A stretch of DNA of 64,000 nt from NCBI GenBank assembly GCA_963811605.1, contig CAWESA010000007.1, positions 62,001 through 126,000 of the forward strand, in the 5' to 3' direction. The position numbers were made by a program, and so were the translations under genes. The stretch comes from CAVQLX01 sp963811605 (GTDB lineage: Bacteria; Desulfobacterota; Binatia; DP-6). Below are positions 1-8,079 of the stretch, in pieces. The notes under the pieces were generated by a model, which worked only from the letters and a program-made list of their open reading frames with translations, searched no databases and was not told the origin of the DNA. Within the stretch, counting starts at the first letter, position 1. Every line of letters starts with the position of its first letter.

Positions 1-270
1 GCGATAGCCGTACTCCGAGATGGCGCGCTCGAACGAGTCGGACATGCCCCGCACGCGAGCGGCCAGGATGTCCGAGAAGCGGACGAGCAGCGGCGTGCGC
101 AGCCCGCGCCGCTCGAGATCGCCCACCAGGTCGAGCAGGTCGATGCCCGCGGCGCCGTTCGCCATCGGGCGCACCTCCACCCGTCCCTGGTCATTGACGG
201 TGAAGAAGCCCGCGCCCCAGTTGCGCACGCCGTAGAGCTCGGCGCTGTCCTGGATCGTCCAGCCGTGCAT
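1..270 (-). CDS. speA: Biosynthetic arginine decarboxylase, N-terminal part, cut by the window edge
   Basis: Only the first 90 codons are present; the gene continues beyond position 1. It decarboxylates arginine to agmatine with PLP, the first step of the agmatine route to putrescine and spermidine. The visible N-terminus has the family hallmarks YGVRNWGAGFF, then IDLLDLV, then TPLLVRFSDIL, then EYGYR just before the edge. These match the long SpeA type rather than degradative AdiA. The ATG at 270 is preceded by a weak Shine-Dalgarno region but begins exactly where the family consensus starts. The barrel-like gene at 320-1117 lies upstream on the same strand. The PLP lysine and the rest of the barrel lie outside the window. 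Confidence 0.9.
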   Translation of the reverse strand, partial: MHGWTIQDSAELYGVRNWGAGFFTVNDQGRVEVRPMANGAAGIDLLDLVGDLERRGLRTPLLVRFSDILAARVRGMSDSFERAISEYGYR

Positions 271-319
271 CCGCGCTGCGGTTTCTACAGCACCTTGGAT
301 CGCCAGGCGAGCACGTGTC

Positions 320-1117
320 TCAGAAGGTGGCCTCCACCCCGATCACGGGGATCGGATCGGTGCGCACGAAGCCGTCGTTCAGCGGCAACACCACGTTCAC
401 GAAGGCGAAGACCGTGTCGCGCCACACCGCCCCGCGGCCGCCGAGGGAGAAGTCGTAGTAGTCCGGCCGAGCGCCCGAGAGGCCGAAGAGAGGTGCGGTG
501 CCTCCGCGCACCGACTGGTCGCTGGCGCACAGCAGCAGGTTCTGGGTCCGGCAGCGGGGAAAGTCGAAGAAGCCGGGCGGGGCGACCGGGCGAACTGGTT
601 GCGGCCCAGCACCGCGATGGCGGCGGTGATGCTCTCGGTGATGCCCCAGTCGAGCCCGATGCCCCAGCGTGCCTCGCTGCGCCCACGTGACCGCGAACAG
701 GAACTGATGCTGCACCGCCTTGAGGTCGAGGTTCGCGAAGCGCAGCGCCGCCGCCTTGCCCGGAACGTAGATGGGCGTCGGATCCCGCAGATGGCCCGCG
801 TCCTCACCCGACAGCTCGTCGAGCTTGGCGTACTCGTAGAGGAACTGAACGTTCAGACGTTTCGCGCCGATGGTGTCGGCCCGGTCGAGATAGACCTGCC
901 CGAAGGTCGACGGCTGGCGCGAGAAGTTCCCGGTCTCGACGTCGAAGGCGTACGACACGCCGGCTGACGCCGACGGCAGGGGCAGCGAGCGGGCGAAGCT
1001 GTCGGCGAGCGTGTCCTGGGCCCGGAGCAGGGCCGCGTCGAGGCGCGGGGGGATGTTCTGGGCGCGTGCCGGCACGGCGGCGGCCAGGAGCAGGAGGAGT
1101 GACGGCAGGCGGCGCAT
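320..1117 (-). CDS. Exported beta-barrel-like protein, interrupted by two compensating frameshifts
   Basis: The start at 1117 gives a clean signal peptide (MRRLPSLLLLLAAAVPARAQ), whereas a longer frame to 1204 would bury it. The body has alternating hydrophobic/aromatic strands such as VSYAFDVETG and LNVQFLYEY, typical of outer-membrane barrel proteins, and ends with a terminal aromatic (VEATF). The frame is broken twice. Near 682-684 (a GGG run) one base seems extra; the neighbouring frame then reads WGIGLDWGITESITAAIAV, an obvious barrel strand pair. Near 570-590 one base seems missing and the first frame resumes at GFFDFPRC. Without the two indels the protein is about 265 aa. No family was recognised with certainty; it may be a transporter-like barrel. 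Confidence 0.6.
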   Translation of the reverse strand: MRRLPSLLLLLAAAVPARAQNIPPRLDAALLRAQDTLADSFARSLPLPSASAGVSYAFDVETGNFSRQPSTFGQVYLDRADTIGAKRLNVQFLYEYAKLDELSGEDAGHLRDPTPIYVPGKAAALRFANLDLKAVQHQFLFAVTWAQRGTLGHRARLGHHREHHRRHRGAGPQPVRPVAPPGFFDFPRCRTQNLLLCASDQSVRGGTAPLFGLSGARPDYYDFSLGGRGAVWRDTVFAFVNVVLPLNDGFVRTDPIPVIGVEATF

Positions 1118-1171
1118 GTGCGCCCCTCTCTCGGCTGCCGGAGCGCGGAGGTCAAGCTGCGGATGCGCGGT

Positions 1172-1200
1172 TTGACTCGACCCGTGGATCGATGTGAATT
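1172..1200 (+). promoter_or_regulatory. Possible promoter of the thiolase gene
   Basis: A TTGACT box at 1172-1177 is followed after 17 bases by a weak -10-like TGAATT at 1195-1200. Transcription from it would start about three bases before the ATG at 1210. No Shine-Dalgarno sequence precedes that ATG, so a leaderless message is possible. The -10 match is poor, so this is tentative. Confidence 0.25.
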
Positions 1201-1209
1201 CCACGCCCC

Positions 1210-2376
1210 ATGCGCGAAGTCGTCATCCTCTCCGCCGTCCGGAGCCCCATCGGCCGCCGCAGGGGCGGTCTCGCCGGGCTCCATCCCGCCGACCTGCTCG
1301 GCGCCGTGCAGCGTGCCGCGGTCGAGCGCGCCGGCGTCGACCCGAAGGCCGTCGGGCAGATCGTCGGCGGCTGCGTGTCGCAGGTGGGCGAGCAGTCGTT
1401 CAACATCGCGCGCACGGCGTGGCTGTCGCAGGGTCTTCCCCTGGAGGTCGCCGCCACGACCGTCGACAGCCAGTGCGGCTCGAGCCAGCAGGCCACGACG
1501 CTCGCGGCCGGGATGATCGGCGCCGGCATCGAGGACGTCGTGCTGGCGTGCGGCGTCGAGATGATGACGCGCGTCCCGCTCGGCTCGAACATGACGGGGG
1601 CGTCGCCGCTGCCGCCGAGCTACCGCGAGCACTACGCCTTCGCGTCGCAGTTCCAGGGCGCCGAGATGATTGCGAAGGAGTACGGCATCACCCGCGAGGA
1701 CACCGATCGCTTCGGGCTGCGCAGCCAGCAGCATGCGATCGCGGCCTGGAAGGAGGGTCGTTTCACGCGTGAGATCGTCCCGCTCGACGCGCCGGTACTC
1801 GACGAGGAGGGGAAGCCCACGGGCGAGCGGCGTACGGTGAACCGGGACGAGGGCCTGCGCGAGACCTCGCTCGAGAAGCTCGCGCAGCTGAAGGCGGTGG
1901 TCGAACCCGACGGCGTCCACACGGCCGGGACGTCGTCGCAGGTGTCCGATGGCGCTTCGGCGGTGCTGCTGGCGTCGCCGGAGAAGGCCAGGGACCTCGG
2001 CATCGCGCCGCGCGCGCGTATCGTCGCCACCACCCTCGTCGGCGTCGATCCCGTGACGATGCTGAAGGGCCCGATCCCGAGCAGCCGCAAGGTGCTGGCC
2101 CAGACCGGGCTCACGATGCGCGACATGGACGTGTCCGAGGTCAACGAGGCCTTCGCGTCCGTCGTGCTGGCGTGGGAGAAGGAGCTCGAGCCCAATCCCG
2201 AGCGCGTCAACCCGAACGGCGGCGCGATCGCGCTCGGCCATCCCACCGGATGCACGGGCGCCCGCCTGATCACCACCGCGCTGCACGAGCTCGAGCGGAC
2301 GGGCGGGCGCTACGGGCTGATCGCCATGTGCTGCGGCGGCGGGCTCGGCACCGCGACGATCATCGAGCGGCTGTAG
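1210..2376 (+). CDS. Acetyl-CoA acetyltransferase / 3-ketoacyl-CoA thiolase family protein
   Basis: This 388-aa protein is a complete degradative-type thiolase that would cleave 3-ketoacyl-CoA with CoA or condense acetyl-CoA in reverse. The nucleophilic Cys89 lies in VDSQCGSSQQ. The NEAF motif, the active-site His344 in GHPTGCTGAR and the acid/base Cys pair in MCCGGGLG (C374/C375) are all present. Ser247-type substrate-loop sequence GTSSQVSDGA is also recognisable. It stands alone on the plus strand between two minus-strand genes. Short, long or steroid-side-chain substrate specificity cannot be read from the sequence. Confidence 0.93.
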   Translation: MREVVILSAVRSPIGRRRGGLAGLHPADLLGAVQRAAVERAGVDPKAVGQIVGGCVSQVGEQSFNIARTAWLSQGLPLEVAATTVDSQCGSSQQATTLAAGMIGAGIEDVVLACGVEMMTRVPLGSNMTGASPLPPSYREHYAFASQFQGAEMIAKEYGITREDTDRFGLRSQQHAIAAWKEGRFTREIVPLDAPVLDEEGKPTGERRTVNRDEGLRETSLEKLAQLKAVVEPDGVHTAGTSSQVSDGASAVLLASPEKARDLGIAPRARIVATTLVGVDPVTMLKGPIPSSRKVLAQTGLTMRDMDVSEVNEAFASVVLAWEKELEPNPERVNPNGGAIALGHPTGCTGARLITTALHELERTGGRYGLIAMCCGGGLGTATIIERL

Positions 2377-2382
2377 CCGCCG

Positions 2383-3273
2383 CTACACGGCGCCGCCGAG
2401 CAGGAACTGGCGGATCGCCGTCACCAGCTCGCGCGGTCGGTCGAAGTGCACCATGTGGCCGGCGCCGGCGATCTCGACGAAGCGCGCGTCGCGGAAGCAG
2501 GCGAGCCGGCGCTGCAGGTCGTCGGGCTCGAGATACACGGCGCCCGGCCGCTCGTGCCAGAACTCGCCCGACTCGGCGCCGTGCACGATGAGCGCGGGCG
2601 CGGCGACGCGCCGCCACCACGCCATGGCGTAGTCGAGGTTGAACGGCCCGCCGACCGACAGCGTCGCCAGCATGGCGTCGAACTTCCACTCCAGCGTGCC
2701 GTCCTCGCGCGCGCGCGTGCCGAGGAGCGCCAGCTCGCGCGCCTTCGCCTCGGGCAGGCGGGGGTTGCGCTCGCGCAGGCGACGATAGGCCGCCTCCAGG
2801 TCCGCCAGTCCGGGGTGGCCGGCGAGCGCGCGATCGATGCGCGCGAAGCCGGATGCGGTCCAGTCGAGCTCGCTGCTCATGTCGAACGGCGGCGGCCCCA
2901 GTCCCTCGATGATCACCACCTTCGCCGGACGATCGGCGAAGCAGCCGGCGTAGGTGGCGACGATCTCGCCTCCCATCGAGTGGCCGACCAGCACGGGCCG
3001 CTCGAGACGCAGGGTGCGGACCAGGTTGTGCAGGTCGAGCAGGAAGTGCCCGAAGCCGTAGTAGGGTGTGGTCTCGCTGTCGCCGTGCCCGCGCAGATCG
3101 AGCGCCAGGACGTGGAAGCGATCGAGGAGACCGCGCGCCAGGTCGTCGAACGAGTGCGAATGGTCGCGTAGCCCGTGTACGATCACGACGGGCGGCAGGC
3201 GGGCATCGCCCCAGTCGCGGAAGTGGATGCGGAGGGTGCCGCTGCGCAGGAATCGTTCGCTGAACTCGGGCAT
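2383..3273 (-). CDS. Alpha/beta hydrolase
   Basis: A 296-aa alpha/beta-hydrolase-fold protein. The oxyanion region VIVHGLRDHS follows the first strands, the nucleophile elbow is GHSMGG (Ser99), and the catalytic His is near residue 273 in GAGHMVH. A plausible acidic residue follows ALIVHGAES. The second strand motif LDLRGHGDS is typical of carboxylesterases, lipases and epoxide or haloalkane hydrolases. The ATG at 3273 lies 14 bp after the stop of the SPOUT methylase, so the two genes are probably co-transcribed. The substrate is unknown. No signal peptide is present, so it acts in the cytoplasm. Confidence 0.88.
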   Translation of the reverse strand: MPEFSERFLRSGTLRIHFRDWGDARLPPVVIVHGLRDHSHSFDDLARGLLDRFHVLALDLRGHGDSETTPYYGFGHFLLDLHNLVRTLRLERPVLVGHSMGGEIVATYAGCFADRPAKVVIIEGLGPPPFDMSSELDWTASGFARIDRALAGHPGLADLEAAYRRLRERNPRLPEAKARELALLGTRAREDGTLEWKFDAMLATLSVGGPFNLDYAMAWWRRVAAPALIVHGAESGEFWHERPGAVYLEPDDLQRRLACFRDARFVEIAGAGHMVHFDRPRELVTAIRQFLLGGAV

Positions 3274-3287
3274 CGGGCGGGCGCACG

Positions 3288-4130
3288 CTAGCGGCGCGTC
3301 CGCACCCCCGCAAGCATGCCGGCGCCGCGCGCCCACGCCAGGCGATCGAGCGCAACCGCACACGCCGTGACCAGGTTGAGCGAGTCCACCCCCGCCAGCA
3401 TGGGGACGCGGAGGCGCAGGTCCGCCGCCGCCAGCGTGGCGTGACGCAGCCCGTCGCCCTCGGCGCCGAGCACCAGGGCGGTGCGCTCCGGAATCGGGAT
3501 CGTGTCGCCGAGCGCGGCGACGTCGTGACCGTCGTGCGGCGTGAGCGCGATGCACGTGAAGCCCGCCGCGCGGAGCTGCGCCAGCGACGGCTCCCAGTCG
3601 CGCGCCCGCGCCCAGGGCAGCGCGAGCACGGCGCCCATCGAGACCCGTACCGCCTTGCGATAGAGCGGATCGCAGCAATCCGGCGACAGCACCACGGCAT
3701 CGGCGCCGAGCGCGTGGGCGGCGCGCAGGACGCCGCCCACGTTGTCGGGATTCGTGGCGCCCTCGAGCACGACCAGGCGGCGCGGACCCGCGGCCAGCAA
3801 CGTGTCCAGCCGGAGGTCGGCGCCGCGCTCGCCCAGCGCCACGCAGCCGCGGTGGAAGTCGAATCCGACGACGCGCTTCAGCAGGGGCGGCGAGGCGACG
3901 TACACGGGTAGCGCGGCATGCAACCGCAGCGGCTCGTCCAGGGCGAGACGCGCCCGCTCGGTCATGAGCGCGGAACGGACGGCGAAGCGACGGCCCTCGA
4001 GCAACGCCCGCACCACCCGCGTGCTCTCGGCGACGAACGACGCCTGGTCGCGCCGGGCGTCGTGCGCGGGCAGCTCGCGATAAGGCGCCAGGCGGGGATC
4101 GCCGGCGTCGTCGATGTAGACGACGGGCAC
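3288..4130 (-). CDS. TrmH-family (SpoU) RNA 2'-O-methyltransferase
   Basis: A 280-aa SAM-dependent methylase that 2'-O-methylates rRNA or tRNA. The N-terminal part resembles the SpoU substrate-binding domain. The knotted SPOUT domain follows with motif 1 around N127-R136 (ATNPDNVGGVLRAAHALG), motif 2 LVLGAEGDGLRHATL and motif 3 in VPMLAGVDSLNLVTACAVAL. A GTG at 4130 is chosen because the consensus (VVYIDDAGDPRL) begins immediately after it and upstream codons look non-coding. The alpha/beta hydrolase follows 14 bp downstream. The exact target nucleotide cannot be assigned. Confidence 0.87.
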   Translation of the reverse strand: MPVVYIDDAGDPRLAPYRELPAHDARRDQASFVAESTRVVRALLEGRRFAVRSALMTERARLALDEPLRLHAALPVYVASPPLLKRVVGFDFHRGCVALGERGADLRLDTLLAAGPRRLVVLEGATNPDNVGGVLRAAHALGADAVVLSPDCCDPLYRKAVRVSMGAVLALPWARARDWEPSLAQLRAAGFTCIALTPHDGHDVAALGDTIPIPERTALVLGAEGDGLRHATLAAADLRLRVPMLAGVDSLNLVTACAVALDRLAWARGAGMLAGVRTRR

Positions 4131-4227
4131 GACGCGTCGCCTATAGCATGCCCTGCCGCCGTCGCCCGCCGAGCGATGGGGCCGGGCCGCTTGCGCGGAT
4201 CGGTGCCAGCCCCCAGAACTGGCGGGA

Positions 4228-4818
4228 ATGTCCGACGAGTTCTGGCGCGCAGTCCTCGACCCGACTGCACCCCTGCCGCACGGTTGGCCGGTCGGCGCGA
4301 TGGGTGCGTTCCTGCTCTTCTGCGTGCCGATCGGCGGCGGCATCCCGGCCGGCGTCTTGATGGCGCGCAACGCCGGCGTCCCGCCTCCTGTCATGTTGAC
4401 GCTGTACTTCCTGTCCGACCTCGTCCTGGCGTGCACCTTCGAGCCCATCCTGCGCGTGCTGGCGTGGATCGGCCGCTGGGTGCCGCCGCTCGGACGTCTG
4501 GGCAACGTGATCCGCGGCATCGCCACACGCGCCGGCGGCACCCAGGCCGGCATGCGCGGGCCGCTCGGCCTCGTCCTGGTGAGCTTCGGGGTCGATCCGA
4601 TGACCGGGCGGGCCGCCGCGGCGGCGGCGGGTCACGGCTTCGTGCCGGGCTGGGCCATCGCGATCGCGGGCGACATGCTCTATTTCCTGGTGCTCATGGC
4701 CTCGACCCTCTGGCTGCAGGGCATCCTCGGCGACGAGCGCTTCACCATCGGAGCGGTGCTGCTCCTGATGCTGGTGCTGCCGTCGCTGGTGCGCCGCCTC
4801 ACCGGGGTTCGCCGCTGA
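4228..4818 (+). CDS. Integral membrane protein of unknown function
   Basis: A 196-aa protein with about five hydrophobic helices, no cleavable signal and a short soluble N-terminus. Gly-rich segments such as VPIGGGIPAG and charged loops lie between the helices. I do not recognise the family with confidence; small export proteins and small-molecule channels are possibilities. Its last 20 bases overlap the 3' end of the Nudix gene on the opposite strand (4799-4818), so the two transcripts converge. It stands alone on the plus strand upstream of no obvious partner. Confidence 0.7.
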   Translation: MSDEFWRAVLDPTAPLPHGWPVGAMGAFLLFCVPIGGGIPAGVLMARNAGVPPPVMLTLYFLSDLVLACTFEPILRVLAWIGRWVPPLGRLGNVIRGIATRAGGTQAGMRGPLGLVLVSFGVDPMTGRAAAAAAGHGFVPGWAIAIAGDMLYFLVLMASTLWLQGILGDERFTIGAVLLLMLVLPSLVRRLTGVRR

Positions 4819-5290
4819 CGCGGCGACGATACTCGCGGACCACCGCCAGGCCGTCGGGGCAGAACGGCTCCCGGAGAGCGCGCTCTTCCACCGCGCCGAT
4901 CGACAGGAACTCGCCGCACACCACCTCCTCGGGCTGGAGCCGGAAGGGGCCGTCGTGCAGGGTGCGGAAGACCATGCCGTGCACCACGTTGTGCGCATCC
5001 TCCCACCGGAACGGGAACAGCGCGTCGAGCGGGGCGTCCACCCCGAGCTCCTCGGCCAGCTCGCGCGCCGCGCCGCTCGCGAAATCCTCCCCGGGCGCGA
5101 GGACGCCGCCGGCGCACGGGTCCCAGTGCGACGGGTAGACGTCCTTGGTCGCCGTCCGCAGGTGGACGAAGAGGTCGCCGGAGCGATCGAAGACGAGGAT
5201 GTAGGTGCTGCGATGGGGCAGGCGGCGCCTGCGCATCTCGCGACGCGTGACGACGGCCACCGCACGCCCGGCGTCGTCGACCACCTCCAC
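4799..5290 (-). CDS. Nudix hydrolase, YfcD/IPP-isomerase-like
   Basis: About 163 aa. The Nudix box is complete and canonical: GVLAPGEDFASGAARELAEE. Flanking sequence (LPHRSTYILVFD, RTATKDVYPSHWDPCAGG) matches the YfcD-type branch of the isopentenyl-diphosphate-isomerase-like Nudix proteins, which hydrolyse nucleoside-diphosphate-X compounds; the true substrate is unknown. There is no ATG. The GTG at 5290 is taken as the start, but a CTG at 5323 overlaps the mobA stop codon as CTGA and would add 11 residues. The gene is transcribed just behind mobA and converges with the membrane-protein gene, overlapping it by 20 bp. Confidence 0.82.
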   Translation of the reverse strand: MEVVDDAGRAVAVVTRREMRRRRLPHRSTYILVFDRSGDLFVHLRTATKDVYPSHWDPCAGGVLAPGEDFASGAARELAEELGVDAPLDALFPFRWEDAHNVVHGMVFRTLHDGPFRLQPEEVVCGEFLSIGAVEERALREPFCPDGLAVVREYRRRVSGEPR

Positions 5291-5319
5291 CGGCTCGTCG
5301 CCCGGGTCGCGCGGCGTGG

Positions 5320-5955
5320 TCAGCGCTCGGCCTCGTCGAAGCGCCCGCCCAGTGCCGCCAGCTCTTCCGGCGTGTTCACGTTGAGCAGGCTGCGCGCGGC
5401 GCCGCCGAGCGCGCGCAGCTCGCGCTCGTCGACGTAGTCCACGTGGATCGCGGGCAGGAACTCGCGCAGCGCCCAGCGGCCGCCGGCGAGGCAGCGCTCG
5501 ACGACCGGCAGCGCGTGCACGGCGTACAGCGCGTGCAGGGGCTCGACGTCGTCCTCCCAGCGCGGGACGACGGCATCCGCCGTGCGCGGCCGCGCCAGCA
5601 GCCAGCGGATGACCTCCGGATCGAGCCCCGGCATGTCGCAGGCGACGACGAATACCCACGGCGAGCGGCTCGCCAGCATGGCGGCGTGGATCCCGGCCAG
5701 GGGGCCGCATCCGGGATGCCGGTCGGCCACCGCCTCGACCCCGAAGCGTGCGAAGCGTTCCGGGCGGTTGGTGGCGACGATCACCTGCGAGAAGAGCTGC
5801 TGGAAGAGGCCCACGGTGCGCACGGCGATGGGCTCGCCGCCCACGGCGGCGAACGCCTTGTCCCGACCGCCCATGCGCGATGCCATCCCGCCGGCGAGGA
5901 TGACGCCGGCGGTGGTCGCGTCGACCGAGGCCGTGGACCTCATGGAGGGGTGCAT
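5320..5955 (-). CDS. mobA: Molybdenum cofactor guanylyltransferase
   Basis: A 211-aa MobA-like nucleotidyltransferase that would attach GMP to molybdopterin to make the bis-MGD cofactor. The signature LAGGMASRMGGRDKAF occupies residues 20-35, with Lys33 for phosphate binding. The metal-binding Asp lies in VVACDMPGLDP, and the C-terminal NVNTPEEL segment is typical of the family. ATG 5955 is preferred; a TTG at 5979 and a GTG at 5964 lie upstream. No other Mo-cofactor genes are nearby. The Nudix gene follows directly and its reading frame touches the mobA stop codon. Confidence 0.88.
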   Translation of the reverse strand: MHPSMRSTASVDATTAGVILAGGMASRMGGRDKAFAAVGGEPIAVRTVGLFQQLFSQVIVATNRPERFARFGVEAVADRHPGCGPLAGIHAAMLASRSPWVFVVACDMPGLDPEVIRWLLARPRTADAVVPRWEDDVEPLHALYAVHALPVVERCLAGGRWALREFLPAIHVDYVDERELRALGGAARSLLNVNTPEELAALGGRFDEAER

Positions 5956-6023
5956 GGCGGGCACCCCGTCGCGAGTCAACCGTTGACACGGACGGACGTC
6001 GGGATGACACAGGGGACCGCCGC

Positions 6024-6801
6024 ATGGAGCAGGACGCCGAGAGAGCGCTCGAGGCGGCGGCGGACTGCCTGGCTCGAGCGCGCTACGTGGTGGCGCTGAC
6101 CGGCGCCGGGCTGTCGGTCGAGAGCGGCATCCCGCCGTTTCGTGGCCCGGGCGGCCTGTGGACGAAGCACGGCGAGCCGCCCATGAACGGCTTCGAGCGC
6201 TTTCTCTCCGACCCGCGCAAGGCCTGGGAGGAGCGCCTGAACCCGTCGGGACCGATGCGCGAGCTGTGGGACGCCCTGTCGGCGGCTCGTCCCAACCCCG
6301 GTCACCAGGCGCTGGTCGATCTCGAGGAGGCGGGTGTGCTGCGGGCGCTGATCACCCAGAACGTCGACAACCTGCACCGCCTGGCCGGCAGCCGCCGCCT
6401 GCTCGAGATCCACGGCAACGCCACGCTGATCCGCTGCCTCGGCTGCGTCAGCGCGTTTCGCGCGCGACGCCATCGACTTCTCCGTCCTGCCGCCGCGCTG
6501 CCCGCAGTGCGGCGGCTTGCTCAAGAGCGACACGGTCTCGTTCGGCGAGCCGATCCCGCCCGACGTGCTCGAGCGATGCTTCGAGCAGGCGGCGCTGGCG
6601 GATTGCATGATCGTCGCCGGCACCTCGGCCACCGTGTTCCCGGCGGCACAGTTCCCTCTCGACATCCGTCAGCGGGGTGGCGATCTCATCGAGGTGAACC
6701 CGTACGAGTCGGAGCTCACCGGGATGAGCCGCTACACGCTGCAGGGACCCGCCGGCGAGATCCTGCCCAGGCTCGCCGAGCACGTGCTGGCGCGTCGCTA
6801 G
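6024..6801 (+). CDS. Sirtuin NAD-dependent protein deacylase, with a one-base frameshift
   Basis: It removes acyl groups from lysine using NAD. The first frame carries GAGLSVESGIPPFRG (residues 27-41), QNVDNLH (about 112-118), the catalytic His in EIHGNA (about 130) and the first zinc cysteines in RCLGC. The frame then breaks near 6456-6458, where one extra T in a TTT run would explain the change. The protein resumes as ARDAIDFSVLPPRCPQCGG, the second zinc pair, then SFGEPIPPDV and an NPYES segment to the stop at 6799-6801. Repaired, it is about 258 aa, the usual sirtuin length. Uncorrected, the first frame runs on into the neighbouring genes to 9245 as an artefact. Confidence 0.85.
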
Positions 6802-7589
6802 GAACCCGGGAAGCCCACCAGCGACTGCGCGCGGCCGCGGCCGTCGAAGCTGACGCTGCGGCCGCCGTCGTAGAGCCAGGTGGTCCAGCCGTTGCCGCCC
6901 TGGACGACGTTCGACGGATCGCCGATCAGCCGGCGCACCTCGCCGGCCGCCATGCCGCGCTTGACCGAGCGCATCGCCTCCCAGCCGGGCCGCGGCGCGG
7001 GCCCCGCGGGGTAGTACTCCTGCGGCACCGGCGACGCGGGCGGGGAGGCGGCGGCGAGCATGAGCGCCTGCGTGCGCTCGTCGAGCGCCGCGACCACGGT
7101 CTCCATGCGCTCCTGCATCGCGATCATGCGCTCGGTGAGCGCCTCGACCCGGTCGATCAGCGCGTCGAGCCGATCGAGCACCTGATCCTGCGCCGCGGCG
7201 CGATCGGCGGCCTTCTGCTTCTTGTCTTCCTTGGTCTCGATCAGCTTGAGGTCGTCGGGGGTGGACAGCACGATCTCCGGCTTGCGATCGCGCGCCGCGA
7301 TGGTGCCGCGCACCCGGACCTGCCGGCCGGAGTACTTGCCGTCGAGCTGGTCGGGCGGAAAGGTCGTGAAGTCCTTCGCCTGGACGACGGCGGTGAAGCG
7401 ATTGAACGTCGGGTCGAAGGCGAGCAGGCACGACAGCGGCGAGCAGTGCACGCCGAGGACGCGGCCCTCGACGACGGCCTCCTCGCCGATGTGCTGCTCG
7501 GCGCTGTCCCACGGGACGACGTTGTCTGCGGCCTGCACGCCCGTCGTGAGCAAGCAGGTGAGGGCGAGACCCACGGCACTGCGACGCAT
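6798..7589 (-). CDS. Exported protein with OB-like, coiled-coil and BamE-like segments
   Basis: A 263-aa protein with a signal peptide ending at VQAADN. Residues 25-115 look like an OB-fold (VPWDSAEQHIGEEAVVEGRV, VRVRGTIAARD), the type found in periplasmic nucleic-acid-binding-like or thermonuclease-associated proteins. Residues 120-180 are a charged coiled coil (DRLDALIDRVEALTERM). Residues 205-255 resemble a SmpA/BamE-type fold: VKRGMAAGEVRRLIGDPS, then WTTWLYDGG. I know of no described protein with this exact order. It converges with the sirtuin, overlapping its stop, and diverges from the DUF35 gene across 67 bp. Confidence 0.75.
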   Translation of the reverse strand: MRRSAVGLALTCLLTTGVQAADNVVPWDSAEQHIGEEAVVEGRVLGVHCSPLSCLLAFDPTFNRFTAVVQAKDFTTFPPDQLDGKYSGRQVRVRGTIAARDRKPEIVLSTPDDLKLIETKEDKKQKAADRAAAQDQVLDRLDALIDRVEALTERMIAMQERMETVVAALDERTQALMLAAASPPASPVPQEYYPAGPAPRPGWEAMRSVKRGMAAGEVRRLIGDPSNVVQGGNGWTTWLYDGGRSVSFDGRGRAQSLVGFPGS

Positions 7590-7656
7590 CGCTTGACCGG
7601 CCTCCTGACCGCTTCCTATACAAGCGGGCCGTCGGAGTCCACCGACGATCGCTCAC

Positions 7657-8079
7657 ATGGCCGACTACACCGGACCGCTGCCCGTCCCGTCACCCGAGAC
7701 GAAGCCCTTCTGGGACGCTGCCCGCCGGCACGAGCTCGCGCTGCCGTTCTGCAAGCCCTGCGGCGCGTTCTTCTACTATCCGCGCGCGGCGTGCCCGCGC
7801 TGCCTGTCCCCCGATCTCGAGTGGAGGGCGGTGAGCGGCCGGGGCACCCTGCACACCTTCACGATCGTACATCGCGGCCAGAAGGGCTTTCCGCTCGGCT
7901 CGCCGTACGTGCTGGCGGTGGTCGAGCTCGAGGAGGGACCCCGCATGATGACCAACCTGGTCGGCGTGGTCCCCGACCTGGCGGCGGTCCGCATCGGCAT
8001 GCCCGTCGAGGTGGCGTTCGACGACGTCACGCCGGCGGTGACGCTGCTCCACTTCCGTCCCGCGGGAGCGCCGGCGTGA
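7657..8079 (+). CDS. DUF35 OB-fold/zinc-ribbon acyl-CoA-binding protein
   Basis: A 140-aa protein with a rubredoxin-like zinc ribbon (C32-x2-C35 and C46-x2-C49: FCKPCGAFF, ACPRCL) followed by an OB-fold domain (GRGTLHTFTIVHR). Proteins of this type pair with thiolase-like or HMG-CoA-synthase-like partners and bind acyl-CoA. In steroid side-chain degradation they complete a hydratase or aldolase. Here the partner thiolase-like gene begins inside this gene's stop codon (GTGA, 8076-8079), as expected for subunits of one complex. It is divergent from the exported protein at 6798-7589. Confidence 0.87.
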   Translation: MADYTGPLPVPSPETKPFWDAARRHELALPFCKPCGAFFYYPRAACPRCLSPDLEWRAVSGRGTLHTFTIVHRGQKGFPLGSPYVLAVVELEEGPRMMTNLVGVVPDLAAVRIGMPVEVAFDDVTPAVTLLHFRPAGAPA

